Origin: Pseudomonas sp. MN1F
Lineage (GTDB): Bacteria; Pseudomonadota; Gammaproteobacteria; Pseudomonadales; Pseudomonadaceae
NCBI RefSeq assembly: GCF_009391885.1
Contig: NZ_VZII01000041.1
Span: 124,001-188,000, forward strand
Reading direction: 5' to 3'
Length of the DNA: 64,000 nt
Shown piece after piece: positions 38,653 through 48,029 of the stretch. The notes under the pieces are model-generated. The model was not told where the DNA came from and did not search any database. It worked only from the letters and a program-made list of their open reading frames with translations. The first letter of the stretch is position 1. Each line of letters begins with the position of its first letter. Made by a program: the position numbers and the translations under genes.

Positions 38653-39729
38653 ATGGCTGATATCTTTGACAATCCAATGGGCCTGATGGGCTTCGAGTTC
38701 ATCGAACTGGCTTCGCCGACGCCGGGCGTACTGGAGCCGGTATTCCAGATACTCGGTTTCACCAAGGTGGCCACTCACCGCTCCAAGGACGTGCACCTGT
38801 ATCGCCAGGGCGGCATCAACCTGATCCTCAACAACGAACCCAAGAGCATCGCCTCCTACTTCGCTGCCGAGCATGGCCCGTCGGTGTGCGGCATGGCGTT
38901 CCGCGTGCGCAACGCCCATGAAGCCTATGCCCGGGCCCTGGAGCTGGGCGCCCAGCCAGTCGAGATCGAAACCGGCCCGATGGAGTTGCGCCTGCCGGCC
39001 ATCAAGGGCATCGGTGGGGCACCGCTTTACCTGATCGACCGTTTCGATGAAGGCAGCTCGATCTATGACATCGACTTCAATTTCATCGAAGGCGTTGACC
39101 GCAACCCGCCGGGTGCAGGCCTGAAGATCATCGATCACCTGACCCACAACGTCTATCGCGGGCGCATGGCTTACTGGGCCGGCTTCTACGAGAAACTGTT
39201 CAACTTCCGCGAGATTCGCTACTTCGACATCAAGGGCGAGTACACCGGCCTGACTTCCAAGGCCATGACTGCGCCTGATGGCATGATCCGCATTCCGCTC
39301 AACGAAGAGTCTTCCAAGGGCGCCGGGCAGATCGAAGAGTTCCTCATGCAGTTCAATGGCGAGGGCATCCAGCATGTGGCCTTCCTCACCGATGACCTGC
39401 TCAAGACCTGGGATGCGCTGAAGGGGTTGGGCATGCGTTTCATGACCCCGCCGCCACAGACCTACTACGAAATGCTCGAAGAACGTCTGCCGGGGCATGG
39501 CGAGCCGGTCGACCAGCTGCAAGCCCGCGGCATCCTGCTGGATGGCGCATCCGAGCCGGGCGACAAGCGCCTGTTGCTGCAGATTTTCTCGGAAACGCTG
39601 CTCGGCCCGGTGTTCTTCGAATTCATCCAGCGCAAAGGGGATGACGGCTTCGGTGAAGGCAACTTCAAGGCGTTGTTCGAGTCCATCGAACGTGATCAGG
39701 TGCGCCGTGGCGTGCTCAATGCCGAATAA
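38653..39729 (+). CDS. hpd: 4-hydroxyphenylpyruvate dioxygenase
   Basis: Non-haem Fe(II) dioxygenase that converts 4-hydroxyphenylpyruvate to homogentisate in tyrosine catabolism. The 358-residue length equals the P. fluorescens enzyme. Iron ligands are the His of IIDHLTHNV, the His of GIQHVAFLT and the Glu of VFFEFIQRKG. Both vicinal-oxygen-chelate halves are complete. The start is ATG 38653 (MADIFDNPMG); the upstream frame is not family-like. No homogentisate genes are adjacent, so it is a stand-alone gene. Confidence 0.96.
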   Translation: MADIFDNPMGLMGFEFIELASPTPGVLEPVFQILGFTKVATHRSKDVHLYRQGGINLILNNEPKSIASYFAAEHGPSVCGMAFRVRNAHEAYARALELGAQPVEIETGPMELRLPAIKGIGGAPLYLIDRFDEGSSIYDIDFNFIEGVDRNPPGAGLKIIDHLTHNVYRGRMAYWAGFYEKLFNFREIRYFDIKGEYTGLTSKAMTAPDGMIRIPLNEESSKGAGQIEEFLMQFNGEGIQHVAFLTDDLLKTWDALKGLGMRFMTPPPQTYYEMLEERLPGHGEPVDQLQARGILLDGASEPGDKRLLLQIFSETLLGPVFFEFIQRKGDDGFGEGNFKALFESIERDQVRRGVLNAE

Positions 39730-39745
39730 GTGAAGCGCAGCGCCG

Positions 39746-40552
39746 TCAGCCCTGGCTGGCGGCGCTACGAACACGCTGGTTACGTTGCCTGAACAAACCC
39801 CAGTAAGTGATCGAGCCGGTAATGATCCCGACCAGTGCCAGGGAGGGGAAAAGCTGTTTCATCGTCTGGCGCGTCTCTCGTGCCGAGTAACCTGCTGCAT
39901 AGCCCGCCTTGACGGTATAGCCATACTTGGTCGAGACACCCTCGCTGAAAAATTCATCTTGCGATGGCCGCGCCGGATCGCGACTGTCGCCATCGGTCCA
40001 GATGTATAAATCTCCGAATTCGAGCAACAACGTCAGCCCTGTCTGAAACGCACGCAGTTCATTGCGCAGCAACATGCCATAGGATGTGGCAATAACGCCC
40101 AGATTCTGCTCAGTAAGTTGATAGGCGAGCAGGACGGCATTGGGTGTTGCGGGCGGGTCCAGCGCCAGACGAAATTGCGATTGTGCATCTGGGAACATGT
40201 GATCCGGTGGAAACGGCGTTTTCAAGGTATTGCAATACGTACTGCCGTCAACGGTCAATGCCAGCGAGCGCAAGTGCGGTGCTTTCGCTATCTGATCGAG
40301 CAATTGCGGTTCGGCGCTCTCGCAGGTAGCCCCTGCCAACATCAGTGCTGCCGAAGCCGATGCGTGTATTCGGTCGAGTGCCAGGTCCACGGAATAGATC
40401 GCTTCGTTGACTGAAATACGTGCGGTTTCTTCAAGTTTCTTGTCATGCTGATAGAACAAGATCATCAGCCCGCTGAGAACGGGCAGCAAACTGATTGCCA
40501 ATGCCAGCAACAACTCTACCAAGCTGTGCCCTGCAGTTCTGCTCTTTGACAT
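39746..40552 (-). CDS. Stand-alone CSS-motif membrane sensor lacking an EAL domain
   Basis: Protein of 268 residues with an N-terminal membrane anchor (about 10-33), a periplasmic region containing two spaced Cys (CESAEPQLL and TYCNTL, the latter in the CSS-motif position) and a second membrane segment near 237-255. It then ends after a short basic tail. Normally an EAL phosphodiesterase domain would follow. The stop is only 17 bases from the hpd stop and no EAL remnant is present. It may be a regulator or a decayed phosphodiesterase. Its resemblance to the CSS/EAL protein at 36765-38351 is in layout. Confidence 0.75.
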   Translation of the reverse strand: MSKSRTAGHSLVELLLALAISLLPVLSGLMILFYQHDKKLEETARISVNEAIYSVDLALDRIHASASAALMLAGATCESAEPQLLDQIAKAPHLRSLALTVDGSTYCNTLKTPFPPDHMFPDAQSQFRLALDPPATPNAVLLAYQLTEQNLGVIATSYGMLLRNELRAFQTGLTLLLEFGDLYIWTDGDSRDPARPSQDEFFSEGVSTKYGYTVKAGYAAGYSARETRQTMKQLFPSLALVGIITGSITYWGLFRQRNQRVRSAASQG

Positions 40553-40684
40553 AAGTGGTCAGCCCCAAATTCACTGGGCTACCCGACATGGCTAGCCCAA
40601 TGCAGAGCCTATGAATCAATGACCCTTCCTGCTGTAATCTAACGCCATGCCTGCTTTGCGAATTTGGCCACTAAGGTGTAGGAC

Positions 40685-41371
40685 TCATTTCGGCTTGAGT
40701 GCAGCGATGACCTTTTCGGCCAGTAGGCCAGTCGAGGCGGGGTTCTGCCCGGTGATCAGCCGGCCGTCGCAAACCACGAACGGCTTCCACGGGTCATCGT
40801 CCTTGCTGTAGATGCCGCCCCTGGCAACCAGTTCGTTCTCAGTGAGAAAGGGCACCACCTTGTCCAGCTCTGCCAGTTTTTCTTCGGTGTTGGAAAACCC
40901 GGTAATCTGCCGGTCCTTGAGCAACAGGCTGTTGTCGCTGAGCTTGATGTTCAACAGCCCCACGACACCATGACAGACGGCGGCGATGATGCCATTGTTC
41001 TCGTAGATCTTGCGTGCCAGTTCCTGTAACGGTTGGTTGTCCGGGAAGTCGTACATCACCCCGTGCCCACCGGTGTAGTAGATGGCGCAGTAATCGCCAG
41101 CCCTGACCTTGCCCGGGCTGGACGACGCGCCCAGACGGCTCATGAACGACTTGTCGTCGTACCATTGCCAGTCCAGCTCGGGGGCCATTTGCAGGCTGTG
41201 CGGGTCGACTGGCACATAGCCGCCATCGGGGCTCACGTAATCGACTTCATACCCGGCTTTCTGCACGACCTCGACAAAATGCACCGCTTCACCCAGCCAC
41301 AGGCCGGTGGCCCGCTTCAGGGTCGGGTATTTGGCGGTATTGGTCAGTACTACCAGAATCTTCTTGCTCAT
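40685..41371 (-). CDS. DJ-1/PfpI-family type 1 glutamine amidotransferase-like protein
   Basis: Cytoplasmic protein of 228 residues. The nucleophile elbow AAVCHGVVGLL holds the reactive Cys. The preceding IYYTGGHGVMYDFPDN block and the Glu of the first half (GLWLGEAVHFVEVV) complete the family site. Members act as glyoxalases III, deglycases or chaperones; the specific reaction is not assignable. The start is ATG 41371 (MSKKILVVLTN), preferred over a TTG 11 codons upstream. Confidence 0.9.
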   Translation of the reverse strand: MSKKILVVLTNTAKYPTLKRATGLWLGEAVHFVEVVQKAGYEVDYVSPDGGYVPVDPHSLQMAPELDWQWYDDKSFMSRLGASSSPGKVRAGDYCAIYYTGGHGVMYDFPDNQPLQELARKIYENNGIIAAVCHGVVGLLNIKLSDNSLLLKDRQITGFSNTEEKLAELDKVVPFLTENELVARGGIYSKDDDPWKPFVVCDGRLITGQNPASTGLLAEKVIAALKPK

Positions 41372-41514
41372 CACCACGCTCCCTGGTTTGTCGTTGAAGG
41401 GCAATGCGTTGCTTGGCGCGGGGAAAACCTATTGAGCATAGCTCCCGTTTGCGAAGGCGCCATTCTGGTAATGGCTCTATGCTAGTGCCTGCGCGGTGCG
41501 CCTGATGTGAAGCT

Positions 41515-42504
41515 GTGATACGTGCAACTATTGCAGCGGCAAGCCGTCGGGCCGATGATGCGCAAACGGAATTTTTACCCAAGAGCAATGATGGAATCCC
41601 GACAGTGTTCGTAAACGACACACCGCGCAACCCTTCTGCGCAAGGCATGGAGTTCGCCACTCGGTCGTCAACGGCTCAGGGCATGGCTGAGCAGGTCACG
41701 CGGTTCGACTGGTCATACAGCGCTCTTGGGCCGCTGCCGCATTGGCAGGCCCCCCTGCGCATCGCTGTCGACATGATGGTGCTTTCGCCGTTTCCCTGCG
41801 CGGTGGTCTGGGGCGCCCAGATGACCGTGATTCACAACGATGCTTACGCGAAATTGCTCGAGTGTGACGGCCACGCCTTGGGGCAGGCGTTCGACAAACT
41901 ATGGGCTAAAGCCTGGAAGGCCATCGGCCCCTGGGTGTTCAACGTGCTTGAAGGTGGCTCCAACTTTGTCGAAGACCAGCCGCTAACGCTAACCAACAAG
42001 CAAACGGGTGCTCAAGCCCGCTACGCCTTCAGCTACACGCCGTTACGCGATGAGCAGCATGAGGTGGTGGGGTTCCTGCACACGGTGATCGAAACCAGTG
42101 CCAGTGGCGATGCACATGCTGTATGGCGTGAGCAGGCGTTGGCGTTCGAACGCAAGCTCGAGCGCATCATGGCCGATCGTGATCACATCTGGCAGCTGTC
42201 TCGCGATGCCATGATCATCGTGACCCGCGATTTGCGCCTGCATGCGGTCAATCCGACCTGGCAGCGCGTTCTGGGCTGGACTGAAGACGAGGTGCGCGGT
42301 GAATCGGTCCTGGAGCTTGTCCATCCTGGCGACAGGGCCGAGGTGGAAGTTGCGGTCATGGAGTTCATTAACGACCGCGGGGCCGAGCAGCTCGAGACGC
42401 GCTTGCGCCACAAGGACGGGCACTATTGCATATTCTGCTGGACGGCGAGTTTCGACGGCACGCTGCTGACGGCCGTAGGCCGAGACATTTTCACAGGATC
42501 ATGA
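41515..42504 (+). pseudogene. N-terminal PAS part of a frameshifted hybrid histidine kinase
   Basis: This frame encodes a PAS/GAF-like sensor region (LGPLPHWQAPLRIAVDMM, then the PAS block SRDAMIIVTRDLRLHAVNPTWQRVLGW) and stops at 42504, after GRDIFTGS. Removing one T from the TTTT run at 42488-42491 continues the frame as GRDISQDHEEALRQSETL, a normal PAS-kinase linker, directly into the next frame. The gene is therefore broken by one base (mutation or sequencing error). The true start is uncertain: GTG 41515, or ATG 41647 (MEFATRSS). It faces the DJ-1 gene. Confidence 0.82.
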
Positions 42505-42511
42505 AGAGGCC

Positions 42512-43672
42512 TTGCGCCAATCCGAAACCCTGATGCGGACAACCCAGCGCCTGGATGCGGTTAGCCACCTGGCAGGCGGCATGGCCCACGAAATGAACAA
42601 CCTGCTGTCGGGTATCGGCGGCAGCCTGGAGCTGTTGCAGCGCCGCATGGAGCAAGGGCGCCTGGAGCACATCGACCGTTATGTGACGCTGGCCAGCGAT
42701 TCTGTGCAAAGTGCCATGCGGCTCACACACCGACTGCTGGCGTTCTCCCGTCATCAGCCGTTGTCACCCAAACCGCTGGACATCAATCGCCAGCTGACCG
42801 CCATGGAGCCGCTGTTGCGTCAGGTGCTGGGGACTGAAATGCGGGTGAGTTGGGAACTGGACATAGAACCCTGGACCACCTGCCTGGATGTTGCACAGCT
42901 GGAGAATGCCCTGGTCAACCTGTTCGCCAACGCACGTGAGGCATGCCTTGGGCGTGGCCTGGTGACACTGCACACGATCAACAAGCGCCTGGATGCGCCA
43001 TTCCCCGACGAGCAAGGCGTCCCGCCTGGTGATTATGTCGCCTTGTATGTCACGGACGATGGCCATGGTATGCCCGAAATGGATATGGCTCGTGCATTCG
43101 AGCCGTTCTTCACCACCAAACCCTTGGGGCATGGCGCCGGGTTGGGGCTGGCGATGGTTTATGGCTTCGTCGGCCAGTCGGGTGGCCACGTGTGGCTCGA
43201 GCCAGCGCCTGATCACGGCCTCAAGGTCTGTATGTTGTTCCCGCGTAGCCTTGAACACATCGTGCAAGCCCCCCCTCAGCCGGTACCGGCCGTGACAGGG
43301 GCCAGTGGCCAACGCGTGCTGCTGGTCGATGACGAGGTAAACCTGCGTTCGGTGATGAAGGAATACCTGCAGGAGCGTGGCTTCGTCGTGTGCGATGTGG
43401 GCGACGCGAATTCGGCGCTGGATCGCTTCCGCCACCACGGTCCTTTCGATCTGGTGATTACCGACATCGGCCTGCCGGGTGGTTTCAGTGGGCGGCAGGT
43501 CGCCAGGGCGATGCGCATGTTCAAGCCCGATCAGAAGATTCTGCTCATTACCGGGTTCAACGACCAACCGCTGGACCCGCAACTGTCCGAGACACCAGGC
43601 ACGGCCTTGATGCTCAAACCGTTCGCGTTGGCCAGCCTGATGGACCAGGCCCTGCTGATGCTGAGCGACTGA
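42512..43672 (+). pseudogene. C-terminal kinase and receiver part of the frameshifted hybrid histidine kinase
   Basis: This part holds the phosphoacceptor block LAGGMAHEMNNLLSGIGGSLEL, an ATP-binding domain (NALVNLFANAREACLG, DDGHGMPEMD, GAGLGLAMVYGF) and a C-terminal receiver (VLLVDDEVNLRSVMKEYL, phospho-Asp in DLVITDIGLPGG, Lys in LMLKPFALA). The only local start is TTG 42512, without a ribosome site, so separate expression is unlikely. It belongs to the preceding PAS frame through the one-base shift near 42490. Hybrid kinases of this type pass phosphate to a partner that is not encoded here. Confidence 0.85.
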
Positions 43673-43678
43673 ACGGGT

Positions 43679-45283
43679 TCAGGGCTTGCCCAGCATGTTG
43701 GCAACCTGTGCCCGCAACTGCTTGAGCTCGAACGGCTTGCAGATCAGTTGCATGCCCGGCGCGAGAAACCCTTCGCGCGCTACCGCGGTCTCGGCGTAGC
43801 CGGTGATGAACAGCACCGGAAGGTGCGGGCGCAGCGTGCGGGCGATCTCGGCCAGTTGCCGGCCGTTCATGCCCGGCAGCCCGACGTCGCTGAGCAGCAG
43901 GTCGATCGCCTGCGCTGAACGCAGCAACTGCAAGGCTTCGCTGGCGTTGCTGACGCTGTGGCAGGGGTAACCCTCGTCCTGCAACGACTGGCAAAGCAGG
44001 TCGCGGACATGGGGATCATCCTCGACCACCAGCACATTCCGGCTTTTGCCTGCAGGGGATGGGTGCGGTTCGGCTGCCTGGGGTTGTGGCGTATCCAGGT
44101 GACGTGGCAGGTAAAGGTCCACCTGGGTGCCATGGCCGAGCTCGCTGAACAGCGCTACATGGCCATTGGACTGCTTGCTGAAGCCGTAGACCATCGACAG
44201 GCCGAGGCCAATGCCCTGGCCAACCGGTTTGGTACTGAAGAAGGGCTCGAAGGCATGTTCCAGGGTGCTCTGTGACATGCCCTGGCCCTCGTCGATGAAG
44301 CGCAGGCAGGCATAATCACCGCCATCCAGCACACTGCCGGCGAACCGCTGCGTGTCTACCCTCTGGTTGCTGGCCTCTAAACGCAACAAGCCCCCGTTGG
44401 GCATGGCCTCGCAGGCGTTGATCAACAGGTTGTTCACCGCCTCTTGCAATTGCTCGTCGTCTGCCTGCACTGCCCAGAGGTCTGCGGGCAGGTCCAGTTG
44501 CAGATTTACCCGTGGGTCAAGGATGGCTTCAAGGCGCTGCGGTTGCAGGAGTGCAAGCAGGTCGATGCGCTGACTGTGCAGCGACTGCCTGGACGAAAAA
44601 GCCAGCAGGCGATGGGTAAGCACCGCGGCCCGTGACACGGCTTCCTGGCCCCTGCGCAGGATCCCTTCAAGGCCGTCACTGCGCCCGTGTTTCAGGCGCC
44701 GGTCGATCAGCTCGAAACTGCCGCCGATGCTGGTCAGCAAGTTGTTGAAGTCATGCGCCACACCGCCGGCCAGCTGGCCGATTGCCTCCATCTTGCGGGT
44801 CTGCTGCAAGGCCTGGTCGATGGCAGGTTGTTCCTCGCTACGCGCATCCAGGCGCTGTTGCAGGTCGAGCATCTGGTCGCGCGCCAAGTATTGACGGCGT
44901 CGGTTGCGCAACGCTGTCTGGGCCAGCTGCAGCAAGCTCCCATCTTCGAAAGGCAGGGCCAGCAGGCTCAGGTTGCCCTGGGCAAGCGTGGCGCTAGAAG
45001 AGGTGACCGCAGGCGTGCACGTCAACAGCAGGATTGGCAGGTCCGACCAGGCCGGCTGTTGGTCGATATAGCCCTTCAACAGTTCGGCTGCTTCGACGTC
45101 AAGGGCCTGCTCGGCAATGATCGCCAGGGCTGCGCCCTCGATCAGGCAGGCCTGCAGCCTGGCGATATCTGGCGCGCACAGACAGTCGACACCGGCAGCC
45201 GCGAGCAACTTCGTAGCATTGCTGGCAAGCGGGTCGGGGGCCAGGATCACAGCACGTTCGTCCATCGACAACGAACTGGCCAA
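43679..45283 (-). CDS. Hybrid sensor histidine kinase with degenerate N-terminal receiver
   Basis: Soluble hybrid kinase of 534 residues. The N-terminal receiver-like domain (about 10-125) has Glu58 (LAIIAEQAL) where the phospho-Asp should be, so it is probably not phosphorylated. Then follow the phosphoacceptor H177 (LAGGVAHDFNNLLTSIGGS), an ATPase domain (NNLLINACEAMPNGG, DEGQGM, GIGLGLSMVYGFS) and a C-terminal receiver (VLVVEDDPHVRDLL, DLLLSDVGLPGMNG, KPFELKQL). The start is TTG 45283, seven bases after AGGAG. It is paralogous to, and convergent with, the frameshifted kinase beside it (gap of six bases). Confidence 0.9.
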   Translation of the reverse strand: MASSLSMDERAVILAPDPLASNATKLLAAAGVDCLCAPDIARLQACLIEGAALAIIAEQALDVEAAELLKGYIDQQPAWSDLPILLLTCTPAVTSSSATLAQGNLSLLALPFEDGSLLQLAQTALRNRRRQYLARDQMLDLQQRLDARSEEQPAIDQALQQTRKMEAIGQLAGGVAHDFNNLLTSIGGSFELIDRRLKHGRSDGLEGILRRGQEAVSRAAVLTHRLLAFSSRQSLHSQRIDLLALLQPQRLEAILDPRVNLQLDLPADLWAVQADDEQLQEAVNNLLINACEAMPNGGLLRLEASNQRVDTQRFAGSVLDGGDYACLRFIDEGQGMSQSTLEHAFEPFFSTKPVGQGIGLGLSMVYGFSKQSNGHVALFSELGHGTQVDLYLPRHLDTPQPQAAEPHPSPAGKSRNVLVVEDDPHVRDLLCQSLQDEGYPCHSVSNASEALQLLRSAQAIDLLLSDVGLPGMNGRQLAEIARTLRPHLPVLFITGYAETAVAREGFLAPGMQLICKPFELKQLRAQVANMLGKP

Positions 45284-45387
45284 TGCGATTCTCCTGAAAC
45301 GGTCGGCAAGGTCGGTCTGTGTCCTTGCCGCCTGAAAGGGTCCGATACCTACTGGACCACAGGCGCTCTCCCAGGGTTCAACGCAAT

Positions 45388-46443
45388 CTACAGCCCCTGT
45401 TGCAGGAAGGGATCATCCGGGTTCTGCCGCTCCAGTTCGGCCAGCAGAACCTGAACGTTCTGCAACTGGCCGGTTTCTTTCCAGTACTGGATCAGCAGCA
45501 CACGCGCCCGGCGGTTGGCTGGCTGGCGGCTGAGCAGGGTTTCCAGTTGTTTCTGCGCGGCATCGGACTGATCCAGCTCATGCAGGGTGACCGCCAGGGT
45601 GTAGCGATAGTCGGCATTCTCCGGCTCCAGCTCCACCGCGCGCGACAAGGCCAGCAGGGCGTATTCGCGCTGATCATGGCGGATCAGCCACAGCCCCAGC
45701 TCGTACTGCAGGAACGCCGAGTCCGGGCGCAGCGCCAGGGCCTTGGCCAGCACCTGGCGGGATTGATCGTGATGGCCCTGGCGCTCCAGAAGGCGCGCCT
45801 GCGTGGCCAGGGCGTCGAGGCCATCCGGGGCCACCGCGAGGCTGCGCTGCAGGGCAGCGGCTGCCTGATCGTAGTCATTTTCGTGCAGGTACAGGCGCGC
45901 CAGGTGTACCTGGGCCGCGGCGTCGTCGGGTTGTTTTTCCAGGGCCTGCTGGTATTGCTCCAGCGCGATCTGCAACGGGCCGAAGTACAGGCCGATGGCA
46001 TCGGGGTCGAGGCCGAGCAAGGCATCCACGGCGGCGAAGCGCACGCTCTGCTCGTCATCGTCCAGCAGTGGCCCCAGCACCAGGCTGCGCTGAGACGGCG
46101 GCAGCAGTTTGCGGATGCTGGCGATGGCTGCGCGACGCACCAGCGGATCATCGTTTTCCAGGTCCAGGCGGGCCAGCTTAAGTGCTTGCGGCGAAGGGTA
46201 GTTGGGTAATTCGGCATACAGCGCGGCGCGGCGGATCGGCGTCAGGTCATCGCGCTGCAGCTGTTGGTACAGCACCCGGGCGGCACCTGGCAGGCCGTCG
46301 TGGGCCTGGCGCAGCGCCTTGCCATAGCTGTGCGGCGGCAGCACCGGCGGTGCGGGCTTGTCGTCCCGGCGCAGGAAAACGATGGCGATCGACACCAGAA
46401 TCAGCAGCAGTACGGCGATCAGGTAGCTGTGGCGTCTGGGCAT
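45388..46443 (-). CDS. HEAT/TPR-repeat membrane-anchored protein
   Basis: Protein of 351 residues with one N-terminal membrane anchor (SYLIAVLLLILVSIAIVFL). A HEAT-like stretch follows (PLVRRAAIASIRKLLPPSQ, QSVRFAAVDALLGLDP), then about five TPR repeats to the C-terminus (for example DDAAAQVHLARLYLHENDY and ENADYRYTLAVTLHELDQ). It probably acts as a scaffold facing the periplasm. No enzyme domain is visible. The start ATG 46443 (MPRRHSYL) puts the anchor at the N-terminus. It is transcribed downstream of the efflux operon but beyond its terminator. Confidence 0.82.
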   Translation of the reverse strand: MPRRHSYLIAVLLLILVSIAIVFLRRDDKPAPPVLPPHSYGKALRQAHDGLPGAARVLYQQLQRDDLTPIRRAALYAELPNYPSPQALKLARLDLENDDPLVRRAAIASIRKLLPPSQRSLVLGPLLDDDEQSVRFAAVDALLGLDPDAIGLYFGPLQIALEQYQQALEKQPDDAAAQVHLARLYLHENDYDQAAAALQRSLAVAPDGLDALATQARLLERQGHHDQSRQVLAKALALRPDSAFLQYELGLWLIRHDQREYALLALSRAVELEPENADYRYTLAVTLHELDQSDAAQKQLETLLSRQPANRRARVLLIQYWKETGQLQNVQVLLAELERQNPDDPFLQQGL

Positions 46444-46530
46444 CGGGCGCAGCGATCCATGGCGGTGGGAAGGCAGAGCTTGGGGCAGAATGCCCTGGGC
46501 TGCAAGCCACAGGGTTGTCACCAGGCGATA

Positions 46531-46561
46531 AAAAAGCCCCGCAGACCAAGGCCGGCGGGGC
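46531..46561 (-). terminator. Rho-independent terminator of the mexEF-oprN operon
   Basis: The stem GCCCCGC (46536-46542) / GCGGGGC (46555-46561) is followed on the minus strand by a T run (TTTTT from the AAAAA at 46531-46535). It lies about 50 bases beyond the oprN stop. Confidence 0.85.
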
Positions 46562-46610
46562 AAACGGTTGGGGGAGTAACCAACCAAAGGAGTCGTTGAA
46601 ACGGGGTGGA

Positions 46611-48029
46611 TCAGCGCGCGCTGGCGACGGTCTCTGGCTGCCAGCCACCGCCGAGGGCCTTGTAGATCGAGACGATGCCGCGATACAGCTCGACTTCACC
46701 TTGGGCCTGGGCGTCTTCGGCGCTCAGGCGTTCGCGTTCGGCATCGAGCAGCACCAGGTAATCCACCGTGCCTTCGCGGTAACGCACCGAGGCCAGGTCG
46801 GCTGCCTTGCGGCTGGCCTCGCTCTGGCGGATCAGTGACAACAGCCGCTGCTGAGTCTTGTCGTAGTCGCTGAAAGCGTTGGCTGACTCTTCCAGGGCCA
46901 GCAGCACCTGCTGTTCATAGTTGGCCAGGGCGCCTTCGGCGTCCGCCTTGGCGCCGCGCAGGCGGGCGCGCACGCTGCCCATGTCGAAGGCGGCCCAGGT
47001 GATGCTTGGCCCCAAGGCCCAGGCATTGGCCGCGGAGGAGCCGATCTGCGAGCCACGGGCGGCGGTAAAGCCGAGGAAGCCGCTGAGGCTCACCCGCGGG
47101 AACAGGTCGGCGGTGGCCACGCCGACATTGGCGGTGGCGGCGGCCAGTTGGCGCTCGGCGCTGCGGATATCAGGGCGGCGGCGCAGCAACTCGCCCGGGT
47201 CACCCACCGGCAAGGCCTTGGCGATGGCCGGCAAGGCCTTGGGCGACAGGTCGACGCTCAGCGCGTCCGGGCGCTGGCCGAGCAGGGTGGCGATGCGGTG
47301 CCGCGCCCGGGCCTGTTCGGCCTGCAACTGCGGCACCGTGGCCTCGACACCCGCCAGGCGGGCATCGGCACGCACGACGTCGAGATCGTTGCCAACCCCG
47401 GCGTCGCGCAGGGTCACGGTGATGCTGCGTGATTCCTGCTGGGTCTTGAGGTTGGCCATGGCGATCTTTTCGCGCAGTTGCGCCCCGCGCAGCTGGCCGT
47501 AGGCGTCAACCAGTTCGGCGATCAGGCTCACCTGCAACTGTTGCAGGTCGGCCTGGGCTGCTGCTTCCTGGGCTTCGCTGGCCTCGATCTGGCGCTGGAT
47601 GCGGCCGAACAGGTCAAGCTCCCAGGCCATGTCCAGGCCCAGGTCGTAGCGCTCCTGATTGACCCGCTGGGTGGTCTGGCCGGGAATCTGGCCCTTGCCG
47701 ATCTCGCTGCTGGCGCGGCTGGTAACCACTGGCAACTGGTCGTTGGCGGCGTCATCACGAATTGCCCGTGCCGACTTCAGCCGGGCGAAGGCCACGCGCA
47801 GGTCACGGTTGCCGTCCAGCGATGCTTGCACCAGCTGGTTCAGCACCGGGTCGTCGAACTGCTTCCACCACACGCTTTCGAAGCGGCTGCGGTCGAAGGC
47901 CTTGGCCTGCACATCAGTGCTGTCGAAGTGCGCGGCTTCGGTGTCCGGGGTCTTGTAGTCCGGGCCGACTGCGCAGGCCGCCAGGGCCAGCGCCAGCAGG
48001 CTCGGGGTCAGGGGTTTGAGCAGGTTCAT
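46611..48029 (-). CDS. oprN: RND efflux outer-membrane channel (OprN type)
   Basis: TolC-like outer-membrane factor of 472 residues with a lipoprotein signal (ALALAACAVGPDY; Cys of LAAC is the lipidation site). The duplicated OEP blocks include SVWWKQFDDPVLNQLV, LIAELVDAYGQLRG and the second-half RRPDIRSAERQLAAATANVGVA. It serves the MexEF pump. The start ATG 48029 overlaps the mexF stop (ATGA). The frame extends upstream within mexF, and that part is not used. Confidence 0.94.
   Translation of the reverse strand: MNLLKPLTPSLLALALAACAVGPDYKTPDTEAAHFDSTDVQAKAFDRSRFESVWWKQFDDPVLNQLVQASLDGNRDLRVAFARLKSARAIRDDAANDQLPVVTSRASSEIGKGQIPGQTTQRVNQERYDLGLDMAWELDLFGRIQRQIEASEAQEAAAQADLQQLQVSLIAELVDAYGQLRGAQLREKIAMANLKTQQESRSITVTLRDAGVGNDLDVVRADARLAGVEATVPQLQAEQARARHRIATLLGQRPDALSVDLSPKALPAIAKALPVGDPGELLRRRPDIRSAERQLAAATANVGVATADLFPRVSLSGFLGFTAARGSQIGSSAANAWALGPSITWAAFDMGSVRARLRGAKADAEGALANYEQQVLLALEESANAFSDYDKTQQRLLSLIRQSEASRKAADLASVRYREGTVDYLVLLDAERERLSAEDAQAQGEVELYRGIVSIYKALGGGWQPETVASAR

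Noticed and set aside
41515..43672. Programmed ribosomal frameshift as the explanation for the split kinase
   Set aside because: No slippery heptamer with a downstream structure was recognised; a single-base change at TTTT is the simpler reading.
45304..45330. Stem CGGCAAGG / CCTTGCCG between the HEAT/TPR gene and the hybrid kinase
   Set aside because: The stem is 8 bp with an 11-nt loop and no T tract, so it is too weak to call a terminator.
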